From assembly GCF_022664395.1 (NCBI RefSeq), contig NZ_JAKRET010000001.1:496001-560000 (forward strand): 64,000 bases of DNA, in the 5' to 3' direction. The notes beneath the pieces are model-generated. The model ran no database searches. It saw nothing but the letters and a program-made list of their open reading frames with translations, and had not been told where the DNA came from. This DNA is from Sphingomonas lacusdianchii. GTDB taxonomy: Bacteria > Pseudomonadota > Alphaproteobacteria > Sphingomonadales > Sphingomonadaceae. A program made the translations under genes and the position numbers. Each line of letters starts with the position of its first letter. Positions within the stretch are counted from its first letter, which is position 1. Below, piece after piece: positions 44,792 through 54,621 of this stretch.

Positions 44792-46496
44792 ACCAAGGTC
44801 CGCGCCTATGCTTCCCATCGACGACGACCCCGGTGCCTGCTCGGTGCCACGGGGCGGCGGCTGGCGTCCCGGCGCGCGCTGGGCGCAGCAAGGCGCTACG
44901 CGTGCAACGGTCGAGGAGCAGGTGGCGGCACTGCCGCTGCACCAGCGACCGCCGATGCGGGAGCTGGGTCGTCGGTCGGAGGCGGCAGACCATCCGTTCA
45001 AATACTCCAGCCTACCGGGCCAGCACAGGGCAGTATCGGGGCCGGCACCCGCGATGAACCTCGTGCCGATGGTATTGGCCGAGCAGATCGGACAGCGACA
45101 GGTCATCGCCGCTGCTTGCCCGGCGGCGATGGCGCTAGGACTGACCCCAGGCATGGCGGTGACGCAGGCACGGGCGCTGATCCCGGATCTCGACATCCGA
45201 CCCGCCGACCGGGCGGCAGATGCCGCGTTGCTGGCGGATCTGGCACTGCATGCCGTGCGTCACTGGACCCCGACCGCCGCGGTCAGCGGATCGGACGGGC
45301 TTTGGCTGGACCTGAGCGGCGTCGCGCATCTGCACGGGGGCGAGACCCGCTTCTGCCAACGACTGGTCGGGTTCTGCCGACGCTTCGGCCTGACCGCACG
45401 GGTCACGGTCGCCTCCACGCCGGGCGCAGCTCATGCGCTCGCCCGTTTCGGTCGCGATGCCATCCTGCTGGTTCCCGGCGGACAAGAGGCACAGGCGCTG
45501 GCTCCCTTACCTCCTGCCGCACTCCGCCTGACCCCGGAGGCAACAGCGGCGGCGAGCCGGTTTGGGCTCGACCGGATCGCCGATCTCCTGCCGCTGCCAC
45601 GCGGGCCGCTCGCCCGGCGGCTAGGCATGGCGAGTGTCCGCCGCCTCGACGAGGCACTGGGGCGTGTCCCCGAACCGATCGTGCCGGTCGTGCCCGAGGA
45701 GACGCCGGTCGCAAAGCGCCGGCTGCTCGAGCCGATCGGCACCGCCGAGGCGATTGAGCAAGTGATCGCCGACCTGCTCGCCGACATGATGTTGCTGTTG
45801 CAGGCGCGCAGGCGCGGTGTGCGCACATTGGTGCTGCTGCTCGACCGGATCGACGGCAGCGAGCAGCGGCTCGCGATCGGCACCGCGCGCGCGACCCGCG
45901 ATGTCGTGCATCTCGCCCGCCTCTTCCACCTGCGCATCGAGCGGATCGATCCGGGTGACGGGATCGAGACGATGCGCCTCGCAGCGACGCGGACCGATCC
46001 GCTGGGTGCTACCGCGGTAGCGGGCGACCTGACCGGCGAGGCGGCGGTGCCCGACGTCGCGACGCTTGTCGACCAGATCGCCGGCCGGGTGGGCGAGGCG
46101 GCGCTGTTCACCGCCGCGCCAGTCGAGAGCGACGTGCCCGAACGCGCGGTACGCCGCGCGCCGCCGCTCGCCGCGCCGACTGGCTGGCCGACCTGGCGCC
46201 GGCCGGTACGGCTGCTCAGCCGGCCCGAGCCACTGACCGGCGTGCTCGCCCTCCTCCCCGACGCACCGCCGCGCCGCTTCACCTGGCGCGGGCAGGTCCA
46301 TGCGGTGTTGGCCGGAGATGGTCCGGAGCGCATTCACGGCGAATGGTGGCGGCGCGACGGCGAGGTCTGGGCGGTGCGCGACTATTTTCGGGTCGAGGAC
46401 GACACCGGCGCACGCTTCTGGCTGTTCCGCCGCGGCGACGGGGTCGATGCCGCAACCGGTGATCTCAGCTGGTACCTCCACGGGCTATTCGGCTGA
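44709..46496 (+). CDS. imuB: ImuB, Y-family-polymerase-like mutasome subunit
   Basis: ImuB is a Y-family polymerase relative that lacks catalytic activity and recruits DnaE2 to the clamp. The 595-aa product starts [20 protein letters not shown]. It has [15 protein letters not shown] (the degenerate Y-family region), a helix-hairpin-helix-like region and a C-terminal [17 protein letters not shown]. The N-terminus carries an insertion-like stretch (residues ~30-110). It overlaps imuA by 83 nt and dnaE2 by 1 nt. Confidence 0.93.
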   Translation: MTRVASLYLPHLAIERLRWLERPRALPEPRSAPMLPIDDDPGACSVPRGGGWRPGARWAQQGATRATVEEQVAALPLHQRPPMRELGRRSEAADHPFKYSSLPGQHRAVSGPAPAMNLVPMVLAEQIGQRQVIAAACPAAMALGLTPGMAVTQARALIPDLDIRPADRAADAALLADLALHAVRHWTPTAAVSGSDGLWLDLSGVAHLHGGETRFCQRLVGFCRRFGLTARVTVASTPGAAHALARFGRDAILLVPGGQEAQALAPLPPAALRLTPEATAAASRFGLDRIADLLPLPRGPLARRLGMASVRRLDEALGRVPEPIVPVVPEETPVAKRRLLEPIGTAEAIEQVIADLLADMMLLLQARRRGVRTLVLLLDRIDGSEQRLAIGTARATRDVVHLARLFHLRIERIDPGDGIETMRLAATRTDPLGATAVAGDLTGEAAVPDVATLVDQIAGRVGEAALFTAAPVESDVPERAVRRAPPLAAPTGWPTWRRPVRLLSRPEPLTGVLALLPDAPPRRFTWRGQVHAVLAGDGPERIHGEWWRRDGEVWAVRDYFRVEDDTGARFWLFRRGDGVDAATGDLSWYLHGLFG

Positions 46497-49400
46497 TGGC
46501 GGCCCCCACCGCGACCTATGTCGAGCTTCAGGTGACGAGCCATTTCTCGTTCCTGCGCGGCGCCTCCAGCCCCGACGAACTCTTCGCCGCAGCCGCGCTG
46601 CAAGGCCACACCGCGCTCGGAATCGTCGACCGGGGCAGTGTCGCCGGACTGGTGCGCGGGTGGGAGGCGCAGAAGGCCACTGCCGTGCGGATGATCGCAG
46701 GCGCGCGCGTCGATCTCGACGATGGGCGGGCGCTGCTGCTCTATCCAACCGACAAGAACGCCTGGTCGCGGCTCACCCGGCTACTGACGCTGGGCAAGTC
46801 GCGCGCGGGCAAGGGCGGCTGCACGCTCGGTTGGGCGGATGTGGTTGCCTGGAATGAGGGGTTGATTGCGATCCTGCTCCCGCACGAGGCCGACGCCGCG
46901 ACCGCACGCCATCTCGCCGATCTGCGCCGAACCTTCGGGGCGCGCGGCTATTGTGGCCTAGCCTTTCGCCGCCGGCCCAACGATGCGTTGCGGCTGCACG
47001 ATCTCACAGCGCTTGCCGAGGAGGCAGGCGTACGAACCGTAGCGCTCGGTGACATCCTCTACCATGCCCCGCAGGCTCGGCTGTTGCAGGACGTCGTCAC
47101 CGCGATCCGCGAGAAGTGCACGGTCGACACGCTGGGCTACCGGCGCGAGCGGCATGCCGACAGACACCTCAAATCTCCAGTCGAGATGGAGCGGCGCTTC
47201 GCCGCCTTCCCGGATGCGATCGCCGCCACCGCCGCCATCGCGCGCGCCTGCACCTTCGACCTCGGCGAACTCAGCTACCAATATCCGCATGAACGAGTCG
47301 TCGAGGGGCTGACCGCGCAGGGCGCGCTCGAACAGTTGACCGAGACCGCCGCGGCGCGAATGTTCCCCGACGGACTTCCAAAAGCCTATCGCGACCAGAT
47401 CGCGCACGAGCTCAGGCTGATCGGCGAACTGGGTTACGCACCCTACTTCCTCACCGTGAACAGCATCGTCGCGGAGAGCCGGCGGCGCGGCATCCTGTGT
47501 CAGGGGCGCGGCTCGGCGGCGAACAGCTGCGTCTGCTTCGTGCTCGGCATCACCAGCATAGACCCCATCAAGCACGAGCTGCTGTTCGAGCGCTTCGTCT
47601 CCGGCGAACGGCGCGAGCCCCCAGATATCGACGTCGACTTCGAGCATGAGCGACGCGAGGAGATCATCCAGTGGATCTATGAAACCTATGGCCGCAACCA
47701 TGCCGCGTTGACGGCCGTCGTTACCCGCTACCGCGCACGCGGGGCGGTGCGCGAGGTCGGCAAGGCACTCGGCCTGCCCGAGGATTTGACCAAGGCGCTT
47801 GCCGGCCTCATCTGGGGGTGGAGCCAGGAGGGCGTCGGCGAGAAGCAGGTTACCCAGCTCGGCCTCAACATGGATGACCGGCGGCTGCGCCTGGCGCTGG
47901 AACTGTCGCGCCAGCTGATCGGCGTACCGCGTCACCTGTCACAACATCCCGGCGGCTTCGTCCTCACCCATGACCGGCTTGACGACCTCGTCCCCATTGA
48001 ACCCGCCGCGATGATCGACCGGCAGGTGATCGAATGGGACAAGGACGATATCGATGCGCTGAAGTTCATGAAAGTCGATGTGCTGGGCTTGGGCATGCTC
48101 GGCTGCATGAACCGCGCCTTCAACCTGCTGGAGGAAGCCAAGGGCCTGCGCGTCGGCATGGCCGACCTGCAGGACGACGATCCAGACGTCTATGCGATGA
48201 TCCAGAAGGCCGACACGCTCGGCACCTTCCAGATCGAGTCCCGCGCGCAGATGAGCATGCTGCCGCGCATGAAGCCCGCGCGTTTCTACGACTTGGTCAT
48301 AGAGGTGGCGATCGTCCGGCCGGGACCGATCCAGGGCGACATGGTCCACCCGTACCTCCGCCGCCGCGAGGGGCGCGAGAAGCCCGACTATCCCCGTCCG
48401 GAATTGCGCGCGGTCTTGGAGAAGACATTGGGCGTGCCGCTCTTCCAGGAACAGGCGATGAAGGTCGCGATCGTGGGTGCAGGCTTCACCGCGGTCGAGG
48501 CCGATCAGCTCCGCCGCGCCATGGCGACGTTCAAGTTTACCGGCGGCGTCAGCCACTTCTACGACAAGTTGGTCGAGGGGATGGTGTCGCGCGGCTATCC
48601 CCGCGACTTCGCCGAACGGACCTTCAAGCAGATCGAGGGTTTCGGCTCCTACGGTTTCCCCGAGAGCCACGCCGCCAGCTTCGCCAAGATCGCCTATGCC
48701 AGTTGCTGGATGAAGCATCATCATCCCGACGTGTTTTGCGCGGCGCTGCTCAACGCCCAGCCGATGGGCTTCTACGCGCCCGCCCAGGTCGTCCGCGACG
48801 CGCGCGAGCACGGCGTCGAGGTAAGGCCGGCCTGCATCAACGCCAGCCGCTGGGACTGTACGCTAGAACCGACACGCGGCCGCTATCTCGCCGTGCGGCT
48901 CGGACTGCGCCAAGTGCGCGGCCTTGCCAATGCGCATGGTGCGGCGATCGTCGCGGCGCGGGGGGACGCACCTTTCCAGTCGGTCGAAGAGGTGTGGCGG
49001 CGTGCGGGCGTCCCGCGCGCGGCAATCGAGCGACTGGCCGAGGCGGACGCCTTCCATGCGCTGGGCGAGGATCGCCGCCAGGGGTTATGGAAGGTGAAAG
49101 GCCTGGGCGAGGCCCCCCTGCCTCTGTTCGCCGCCGCCGATGCGCGCGAAGCCTCATTCAGCCCCGAGGGGCTGGAGCCGGACGTACCCTTGCGGCCGCT
49201 GACCGAAGGCCGCGAGGTGGTGGAGGATTACCGCGCGCTACAATTGTCGCTGCGCGCCCATCCCCTTGCCTTTCTGCGGCAGGATCTCACCCGCCGCGGC
49301 ATCGTCCGCTGCGCCGACCTCGCCCACATCAAGGACGGCCACCATGTCGAGGTCGCCGGGATCATCCTTGTCCGCCAGAAGCCCGGCAGCGCCAAGGGCG

Positions 49401-49771
49401 TGCTATTCATCACCATCGAGGACGAGACCGGCATCGCCAACGGCATCCTGTGGCCCGACCGGTTCGAGGCGCAGCGCCGCACCGTCATGTCGGCGGCGAT
49501 GATCGGAATGAAGGGCCGGGTCCAGCGTGAGGGGCTTGTCATCCATGTCATCTGCGACCGGATCATCGACCATGGCGGGCTGCTCGCCCAAGTCGGACAG
49601 ATGGACTTCCCCCATGCGACCGGCCGGGGAGACGGTGCGCGCCATGCCGGGTCGCCCGACCGGGGCGATGCCGGCTGGCGACCGGGCCCGCGCGACAGCT
49701 ACTGGCCACCCCACGCCAATGGCCGGGATCCCGAGCAGGTGGTGCGGATCAAGTCGCGCGACTTCCATTGA
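46496..49771 (+). CDS. dnaE2: Error-prone DNA polymerase DnaE2 (ImuC)
   Basis: DnaE2 is the C-family error-prone polymerase of the ImuABC system. The 1091-aa product has a PHP domain at the N-terminus ([20 protein letters not shown]), polymerase motifs [16 protein letters not shown] and [32 protein letters not shown], the fingers [16 protein letters not shown], and a C-terminal OB-like region ([18 protein letters not shown]). Length matches DnaE2 (~1050-1100). It is the third gene of the SOS operon. Confidence 0.96.
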   Translation: MAAPTATYVELQVTSHFSFLRGASSPDELFAAAALQGHTALGIVDRGSVAGLVRGWEAQKATAVRMIAGARVDLDDGRALLLYPTDKNAWSRLTRLLTLGKSRAGKGGCTLGWADVVAWNEGLIAILLPHEADAATARHLADLRRTFGARGYCGLAFRRRPNDALRLHDLTALAEEAGVRTVALGDILYHAPQARLLQDVVTAIREKCTVDTLGYRRERHADRHLKSPVEMERRFAAFPDAIAATAAIARACTFDLGELSYQYPHERVVEGLTAQGALEQLTETAAARMFPDGLPKAYRDQIAHELRLIGELGYAPYFLTVNSIVAESRRRGILCQGRGSAANSCVCFVLGITSIDPIKHELLFERFVSGERREPPDIDVDFEHERREEIIQWIYETYGRNHAALTAVVTRYRARGAVREVGKALGLPEDLTKALAGLIWGWSQEGVGEKQVTQLGLNMDDRRLRLALELSRQLIGVPRHLSQHPGGFVLTHDRLDDLVPIEPAAMIDRQVIEWDKDDIDALKFMKVDVLGLGMLGCMNRAFNLLEEAKGLRVGMADLQDDDPDVYAMIQKADTLGTFQIESRAQMSMLPRMKPARFYDLVIEVAIVRPGPIQGDMVHPYLRRREGREKPDYPRPELRAVLEKTLGVPLFQEQAMKVAIVGAGFTAVEADQLRRAMATFKFTGGVSHFYDKLVEGMVSRGYPRDFAERTFKQIEGFGSYGFPESHAASFAKIAYASCWMKHHHPDVFCAALLNAQPMGFYAPAQVVRDAREHGVEVRPACINASRWDCTLEPTRGRYLAVRLGLRQVRGLANAHGAAIVAARGDAPFQSVEEVWRRAGVPRAAIERLAEADAFHALGEDRRQGLWKVKGLGEAPLPLFAAADAREASFSPEGLEPDVPLRPLTEGREVVEDYRALQLSLRAHPLAFLRQDLTRRGIVRCADLAHIKDGHHVEVAGIILVRQKPGSAKGVLFITIEDETGIANGILWPDRFEAQRRTVMSAAMIGMKGRVQREGLVIHVICDRIIDHGGLLAQVGQMDFPHATGRGDGARHAGSPDRGDAGWRPGPRDSYWPPHANGRDPEQVVRIKSRDFH

Positions 49772-49777
49772 TCGCCC

Positions 49778-50035
49778 GTGTCACGCCATCAGCGGATCAT
49801 TATCGAGCTATCGCTCCACATCCTCCGCGCCGCCGCCGCACGGTCGGGCAAGGGCAAGGTCGATACCATCGAGGTGCGGCTCGCGCTGCGCTGCCTGATC
49901 GCGCATTGCCCGGAGCGCTGGCCACTCGACATGTTCTGGAACTCCGCCGGAACCGATCACGACATTGGACGCGCCCAGGGCTGCACGGCAGCGCTGAATG
50001 GTATCGTCCGGCAACTGGAGGCCGATCCAAGATAG
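49778..50035 (+). CDS. Small conserved-looking protein after dnaE2
   Basis: The 85-aa product from a GTG start (MSRHQRIIIELSLHILRAAA) begins 6 bp after dnaE2 and is likely the fourth gene of the imu operon. It is basic, with an amphipathic N-terminal helix and C-terminal Trp/Phe residues (RWPLDMFWNSAG). No motif or family is recognised. Its position suggests a mutasome-linked role, which is inference. Confidence 0.65.
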   Translation: MSRHQRIIIELSLHILRAAAARSGKGKVDTIEVRLALRCLIAHCPERWPLDMFWNSAGTDHDIGRAQGCTAALNGIVRQLEADPR

Positions 50036-50058
50036 CCTTGCTGTCGCCGGGCGGGACT

Positions 50059-50406
50059 TCACCGCAAGGCGAAAAGATCCATATTGGCGTCGCCCCAAGC
50101 CTTCAGCGCCGCGATGATCGGCGACAGGGATCGACCACGATCGGACAGGCTGTATTCGACACGCGGCGGCACCTGGGCGAAGACCTCGCGCTCGATCAAG
50201 CCGTCGGCCTCCAGTTCGCGCAGCTGGTTGGTCAGCATGCGCGGCGTCACATCACCAGCGCGGCGGCGCAGTTCGTTGAAGCGCGTGGTTCCGTCCTGCA
50301 AATGGTAGAGGATCACCGCCTTCCACTTGCCGTCGATCAGGCTCACCGCTGCCTCGACGGCACAACCCGGGGTACAATCGAGGCGGGAGTGACGGGCTTT
50401 CGCCAT
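50059..50406 (-). CDS. HxlR-family transcriptional regulator
   Basis: The 115-aa winged-helix protein starts MAKARHSRLDCTPGCAVEAA. It has the HxlR pattern: CAVEAAVSLIDGKWKAVILY, RFNELRRRAGDVTPRMLTNQ and REVFAQVPPRVEYSLSDRG. Cysteines near the N-terminus (C12, C16) are typical of redox-sensing members such as HypR/QorR. It is divergent from the quinone reductase gene. Confidence 0.92.
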   Translation of the reverse strand: MAKARHSRLDCTPGCAVEAAVSLIDGKWKAVILYHLQDGTTRFNELRRRAGDVTPRMLTNQLRELEADGLIEREVFAQVPPRVEYSLSDRGRSLSPIIAALKAWGDANMDLFALR

Positions 50407-50506
50407 CGGAGCGGTATCCTTTTCGACACTATGAGCGTTTTTTGTGCCTACGACAAAAGCTGACACCGTCTCTATCTCGCGTGCGTCAGCAGAAGGAGCA
50501 AGACCC

Positions 50507-51534
50507 ATGCGCGCCATAGCCTATCGCCAGCCGGGGCCAATCGATCGAGCCAATGCCCTGATCGACGTAGAACTGCCACGGCCCATTCCGACCGGGCGCG
50601 ATATCCTGGTCGCGGTTCGGGCCATCTCGGTGAACCCGGTCGACGCGAAGGTTCGCGCCGGCGCCGCGCCGTTCGACGGACGTGACGAACGCGTCCTTGG
50701 TTGGGATGCGGCGGGCGTCGTCGAGGCGGTCGGCCCGGAAGCCACCCGCTTCAAGGTGGGTGACGAGGTCTTCTATGCGGGCGACCTGATGCGCGACGGC
50801 AGCAATGCGGAATATCAGCTGGTCGACGAGCGCATCGTCGGCCATCGGCCACGCAGCATCGGCTTCGCCGAGGCGGCAGCGCTGCCGCTGACGGCGATCA
50901 CGGCGTGGGAAACCCTGTTCGACCGGTTGAAGGTCGACGACCAGCCGGCCAGCGGTGCCCGCGCCATCCTGATCATCGGCGGCGCGGGTGGTGTGGGTTC
51001 CGCTACGATCCAGATCGCGCGAGCCCGGACCTGACCGTGATCGCCACCGCCTCGCGCGCCGAGACGGAAAGCTGGGTGCGTGACCTAGGCGCGCATCATG
51101 TCATCGATCATTCCCAACCGATGGCACCGCAGATCACTGCCTTGGGATTAGGCGCGCCTGCCTTCGTCTTCTCGACCACCCATACCGATCGCCATCTGAC
51201 CGACATTGCCGAGTTGATCGCGCCGCAGGGGCGCTTCGCGCTGATCGACGATCCCGCCAGCCTCGACATCGTCGACTTCAAGCGCAAGGCGGTGTCGGTC
51301 CATTGGGAATTGATGTTCACCCGGTCGCTATTCGATACACCGGACGTCGGCGAGCAGGGGCGACTGTTGGACGCGGTGGCCGAACTGGTGGACGTGGGGC
51401 GCGTTCGCACCACGGCGACTGACACGCTCTCGCCAATAAATGCCGCCAACCTTATCGAGGCGCACCGCCGCATCGAGAGTACCACCACGCGCGGCAAGAT
51501 CGTTCTGGAAGGATGGGAGGCCCAGCATGACTGA
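50507..51534 (+). pseudogene. Zinc-type alcohol dehydrogenase/quinone reductase, frameshifted
   Basis: The first frame (50507-51034) starts MRAIAYRQPGPIDRANALID and runs through VLGWDAAGVVEAVGP and the Rossmann motif GGAGGVGSATIQIARA. It then stops at TGA. The rest continues in another frame from about 51025 (LTVIATASRAETESW, VIDHSQPMAPQI, KIVLEGWEAQHD). Restoring one base in the GAGCCCGGACC stretch rejoins the two halves, so a 1-nt deletion explains the break. It may be a real pseudogene or a sequencing error. HxlR-QorB-type control is likely. Confidence 0.85.
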
Positions 51535-51826
51535 TCCGATCGTTCACGTCGTCGCCCGCCTCGTGCCGCGGCCTGGCAAGGCCGAGGCACTGGCCACCAC
51601 GTTACTCGAGATGCTTGACGAGGTACGTGCGGAACCGGGCTGCCTGCTCTACGATGCGCACGAGAGCCGCGACGCGCCCGGCGTGATCGTGATGGTGGAG
51701 AGCTGGGCCGACCAGGCCGCCCTCGATGCCCATGGCCGCGCCCCTGCCCTCACTCGCCTTGCCGCCCGCTTCGACGCGTTGCTTGCCGAGCCGCCATCCG
51801 TCGAACGACTCCGGCGGATCGGCTGA
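51527..51826 (+). CDS. Antibiotic biosynthesis monooxygenase (ABM) domain protein
   Basis: The 99-aa protein has the ABM dimeric alpha-beta-barrel pattern: VHVVARLVPRPGKAEALATT, EVRAEPGCLLYDAHESRD and VIVMVESWADQAALDAHGR. Such small proteins often act on quinols or aromatic compounds. Its ATG overlaps the end of the reductase frame, so it belongs to the same operon. Confidence 0.88.
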   Translation: MTDPIVHVVARLVPRPGKAEALATTLLEMLDEVRAEPGCLLYDAHESRDAPGVIVMVESWADQAALDAHGRAPALTRLAARFDALLAEPPSVERLRRIG

Positions 51827-51896
51827 TCTTTCCATCGCTTGCGACGCAAGAGCCTCCCGTTCGTTGCAGCAGCAAACCGGACAAGCGAGACCATCC

Positions 51897-52877
51897 ATGG
51901 ACTATATCAAGCTCGGCCACACTGGCCTCGACGTGTCGCGCCTCTGCCTCGGCTGCATGACCTATGGCATCCCGGATCGCGGCAATCACGCCTGGACGCT
52001 CGACGAAGAGGCGAGCCGGCCGCTCCTGCGCCAGGCAGTGGAGGCAGGTATCAACTTCTTCGACACCGCGAACGTCTATTCGGACGGCACATCGGAGGAG
52101 ATCGTCGGCCGCGCGCTGAAGGATTTCACCCGCCGCGACGAGGTGGTGATCGCCACCAAGGTCCATGGCCGGATGCGCCCCGGCCCGAACGGCGCGGGCC
52201 TCAGCCGCAAGGCGATCATGACCGAGATCGATGCCAGCCTGACCCGGCTCGGCACCGATTATGTCGACCTCTACCAGATCCACCGCTTCGATCATGAGGT
52301 GCCGATCGAGGAGACGCTGGAGGCGCTGCATGACGTCGTGAAGGCGGGCAAGGCGCGATACATCGGCGCCTCGTCAATGGCCGCGTGGCAGTTCGCGACG
52401 ATGCTCCACGTCGCCGAGGCGAATGGCTGGACGCGCTTCTCGACCATGCAGAACTATGTCAACCTCCTCTACCGGGAAGAGGAGCGCGAGATGCTGCCGC
52501 TGTGCGACGCGGAGGGTATCGGCGTGATCCCGTGGAGTCCGCTCGCGCGCGGACGGCTGACCCGCGACTGGGACGAGACGACCGAACGCTCGGCCACCGA
52601 TGAGTTCGGCCGCACGCTTTACGCGGCAACGGCGGAGGCGGATCGCAAGGTGGTCGAAACCGTCGCGGCCGTCGCCAGCGCGCGTGGCGTGCCGCGTGCG
52701 CAGGTCGCGCTCGCCTGGGTACTCGCCAAGCCGGAAGTGTCCGCGCCGATCGTCGGCGCATCCAAGCCGGCGCATCTCGACGACGCCCTCGCCGCGCTCG
52801 ACCTGACCCTGTCGGACGACGAGATTGCCCGGCTGGAGGCGCCGTACGTGCCACATGCGGTGGTCGGCTTCTCGTAA
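51897..52877 (+). CDS. Aldo/keto reductase (YajO-like)
   Basis: The 326-aa product is an NADPH-dependent aldo/keto reductase. Motifs: GINFFDTANVYSDGTSE (Asp and Tyr), VVIATKVHGRM (Lys), VDLYQIHRFD (His) and IVGASKPAHLDD (cofactor loop). It follows the ABM gene by 70 bp on the same strand and completes a redox cluster. The substrate is unknown. Confidence 0.94.
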   Translation: MDYIKLGHTGLDVSRLCLGCMTYGIPDRGNHAWTLDEEASRPLLRQAVEAGINFFDTANVYSDGTSEEIVGRALKDFTRRDEVVIATKVHGRMRPGPNGAGLSRKAIMTEIDASLTRLGTDYVDLYQIHRFDHEVPIEETLEALHDVVKAGKARYIGASSMAAWQFATMLHVAEANGWTRFSTMQNYVNLLYREEEREMLPLCDAEGIGVIPWSPLARGRLTRDWDETTERSATDEFGRTLYAATAEADRKVVETVAAVASARGVPRAQVALAWVLAKPEVSAPIVGASKPAHLDDALAALDLTLSDDEIARLEAPYVPHAVVGFS

Positions 52878-52916
52878 CCGCCCCCACGGACGGATCGACC
52901 AAGCCGGCTGCGGGGC

Positions 52917-53426
52917 TTATCCGCCTGCCGGCCCCGTGGTTCGCTTCGCGAGCAACTGTGCCAGCGTCACCGGCAAAAAATCGCGCACGTCGACGCCGAC
53001 GTCAAACTGGCGCGGCATCGATGTCAGGCGGCCGTGGCTGTGGCCATGCAGGTTTAGCGCGCCCTTGTGCTGGCGGTTCCAACTGCGGAAGGCGTAGTGC
53101 CCCAGGACGAGCGCACGGCCTTCGACCTCGATCTCGGCATAGTCGCCGACGCTCGCCCAGCCCGGTGCGGCGCCCGTGGCATCGGAATCGTTGTTGCCGC
53201 GGAGCAGGTGCTTGGTTCCGTTGAGCCTGGCCAGCAGCGCCGCGACATCAGCCGGCCGCCGGGCGACATCACCCAGATGCCAGACGACATCCTCCGCGCC
53301 CACGACGGCGTTCCAGCGGCCGATCAGTTCGGCATCCATCTCGGCCACTCTGGCGAAGGGTCGCTTGTGGATGTTGATCGTGCGGTGATCGCCGAAATGC
53401 GTGTCGGCGGTGAAGAAGACGGTCAT
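52917..53426 (-). CDS. Metallophosphoesterase (calcineurin-like)
   Basis: The 169-aa product has the metallophosphoesterase metal-binding pattern FTADTHFGDHR, VWHLGDVARR, LLRGNNDSD and NLHGHSHGR (D-x-H, G-D-x-x, G-N-x-D, G-H-x-H). The ATG at 53426 is preferred over a TTG two codons earlier because it overlaps the stop of the radical SAM gene (ATGA). Substrate unknown. Confidence 0.92.
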   Translation of the reverse strand: MTVFFTADTHFGDHRTINIHKRPFARVAEMDAELIGRWNAVVGAEDVVWHLGDVARRPADVAALLARLNGTKHLLRGNNDSDATGAAPGWASVGDYAEIEVEGRALVLGHYAFRSWNRQHKGALNLHGHSHGRLTSMPRQFDVGVDVRDFLPVTLAQLLAKRTTGPAGG

Positions 53427-54517
53427 GTCCAATAGAGGATGCGCGCCGCCGGTAGCAGCGCCGCGATCCTTTCCTCGAAAAACAGGCGAAGTGATCGCAT
53501 CGTCGGCGCATCATAGACCTGCTTTTCAGTCCCGAACTTAGTGCGCTTTGTCGTCCGGTTGTCCGCCCCCATGTCGAGCGCGGAGCCGGGATACCAGCTC
53601 TCCAACACCGCCTTCGATCCGGGCGTAAAGCGATGCGTGATGAGTTCGATCGTCAGGTCGACACCGGCGATGCCGGCCAGCGCCGCCGCTGCATCGGCAA
53701 GCAGAGCACCATAGGCCTCGCGCCAGCCCTCAGCCGCGATGATCGGCGCGATCGTCAGGCCGATCGGATATCCCGCGCACGCCATGTCGGCCAAGGCCGC
53801 GAGCCGGGCCGCGACCGGCGCGGTGCCGCCCTCGAACCGGGCGAACATCGCCGGATTGATCGACGCACGCATCCGCGTACGCTTCTGGTGGTCGAGGCCG
53901 AGCAGCGGCCCGACGTCGGCGAACTTCGTGGTGAAGCGCAGCTGCGCCGCCGCATCCCAGCGACCGAACCAGGTGATCGCCGCCGACAGCGATCCGGTGA
54001 TCGCTTCCAGCCCCAGCGGATCGGTGTAGCAGGATGCCTCGAACGTCGTGCCTTCGTGGGCGCGATCCTGGCTGCGCGAAGTGACGCTGCCCTGCCCCAG
54101 ATAGGCTGGCAGCCCGTCCAGTATCTCGTCGAGATTGGCGTAGACGCGGGTGATCGGCGGCCCCTTCAACGATCCCGCCAGATAGCAATAGCTGCAATGC
54201 GCCGGGCATCCCTCGGCGAGGTCGACCCGCCAGTCGGCGCTGGGCGCGATCGGCTGGAGCCGCCGCTTCGAGGGCGGCGCAACCACCACCGCGAGCGTCG
54301 ACTTCGCCGCCGCATAGGCGCGCCGCGGATCGTCGGGCAGCCCCAGTGCGAGGGGATCGCCGGGAAGCGCCACGACTTCGACACCCTGCGCTTCAGCACG
54401 CGCGACGATCCCTCGGCCGTGGGCGAAGCCCAGCGCCGAACGCGTCACCAGCAACCGACGCGGGCGCCATCCTACCACGGGTCTGGCCGTCGTCGGTGCT
54501 GTCGATATCGTCGCCAT
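53423..54517 (-). CDS. Radical SAM protein of the spore photoproduct lyase family
   Basis: The 364-aa product has a radical SAM [4Fe-4S] motif CPAHCSYC, a C-x3-C-x2-C variant typical of SPL-like proteins, plus SRSQDRAHEG and LRFTTKFADV. The family repairs the spore photoproduct in Bacillus; this organism is not spore-forming, so the substrate here is unknown. The start at 54517 is chosen, but a GTG 51 nt upstream is possible. It overlaps the metallophosphoesterase gene by 4 nt. Confidence 0.85.
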   Translation of the reverse strand: MATISTAPTTARPVVGWRPRRLLVTRSALGFAHGRGIVARAEAQGVEVVALPGDPLALGLPDDPRRAYAAAKSTLAVVVAPPSKRRLQPIAPSADWRVDLAEGCPAHCSYCYLAGSLKGPPITRVYANLDEILDGLPAYLGQGSVTSRSQDRAHEGTTFEASCYTDPLGLEAITGSLSAAITWFGRWDAAAQLRFTTKFADVGPLLGLDHQKRTRMRASINPAMFARFEGGTAPVAARLAALADMACAGYPIGLTIAPIIAAEGWREAYGALLADAAAALAGIAGVDLTIELITHRFTPGSKAVLESWYPGSALDMGADNRTTKRTKFGTEKQVYDAPTMRSLRLFFEERIAALLPAARILYWT

Positions 54518-54621
54518 GGCCAAGGAAACGAACGGCACGCGGGGACGGTCCGACCGATCGACAGGCACCGCCCCATCGTCTTAGGATCGGCGCTCCACCG
54601 AGACAGGGGGCCGACCTGCAC

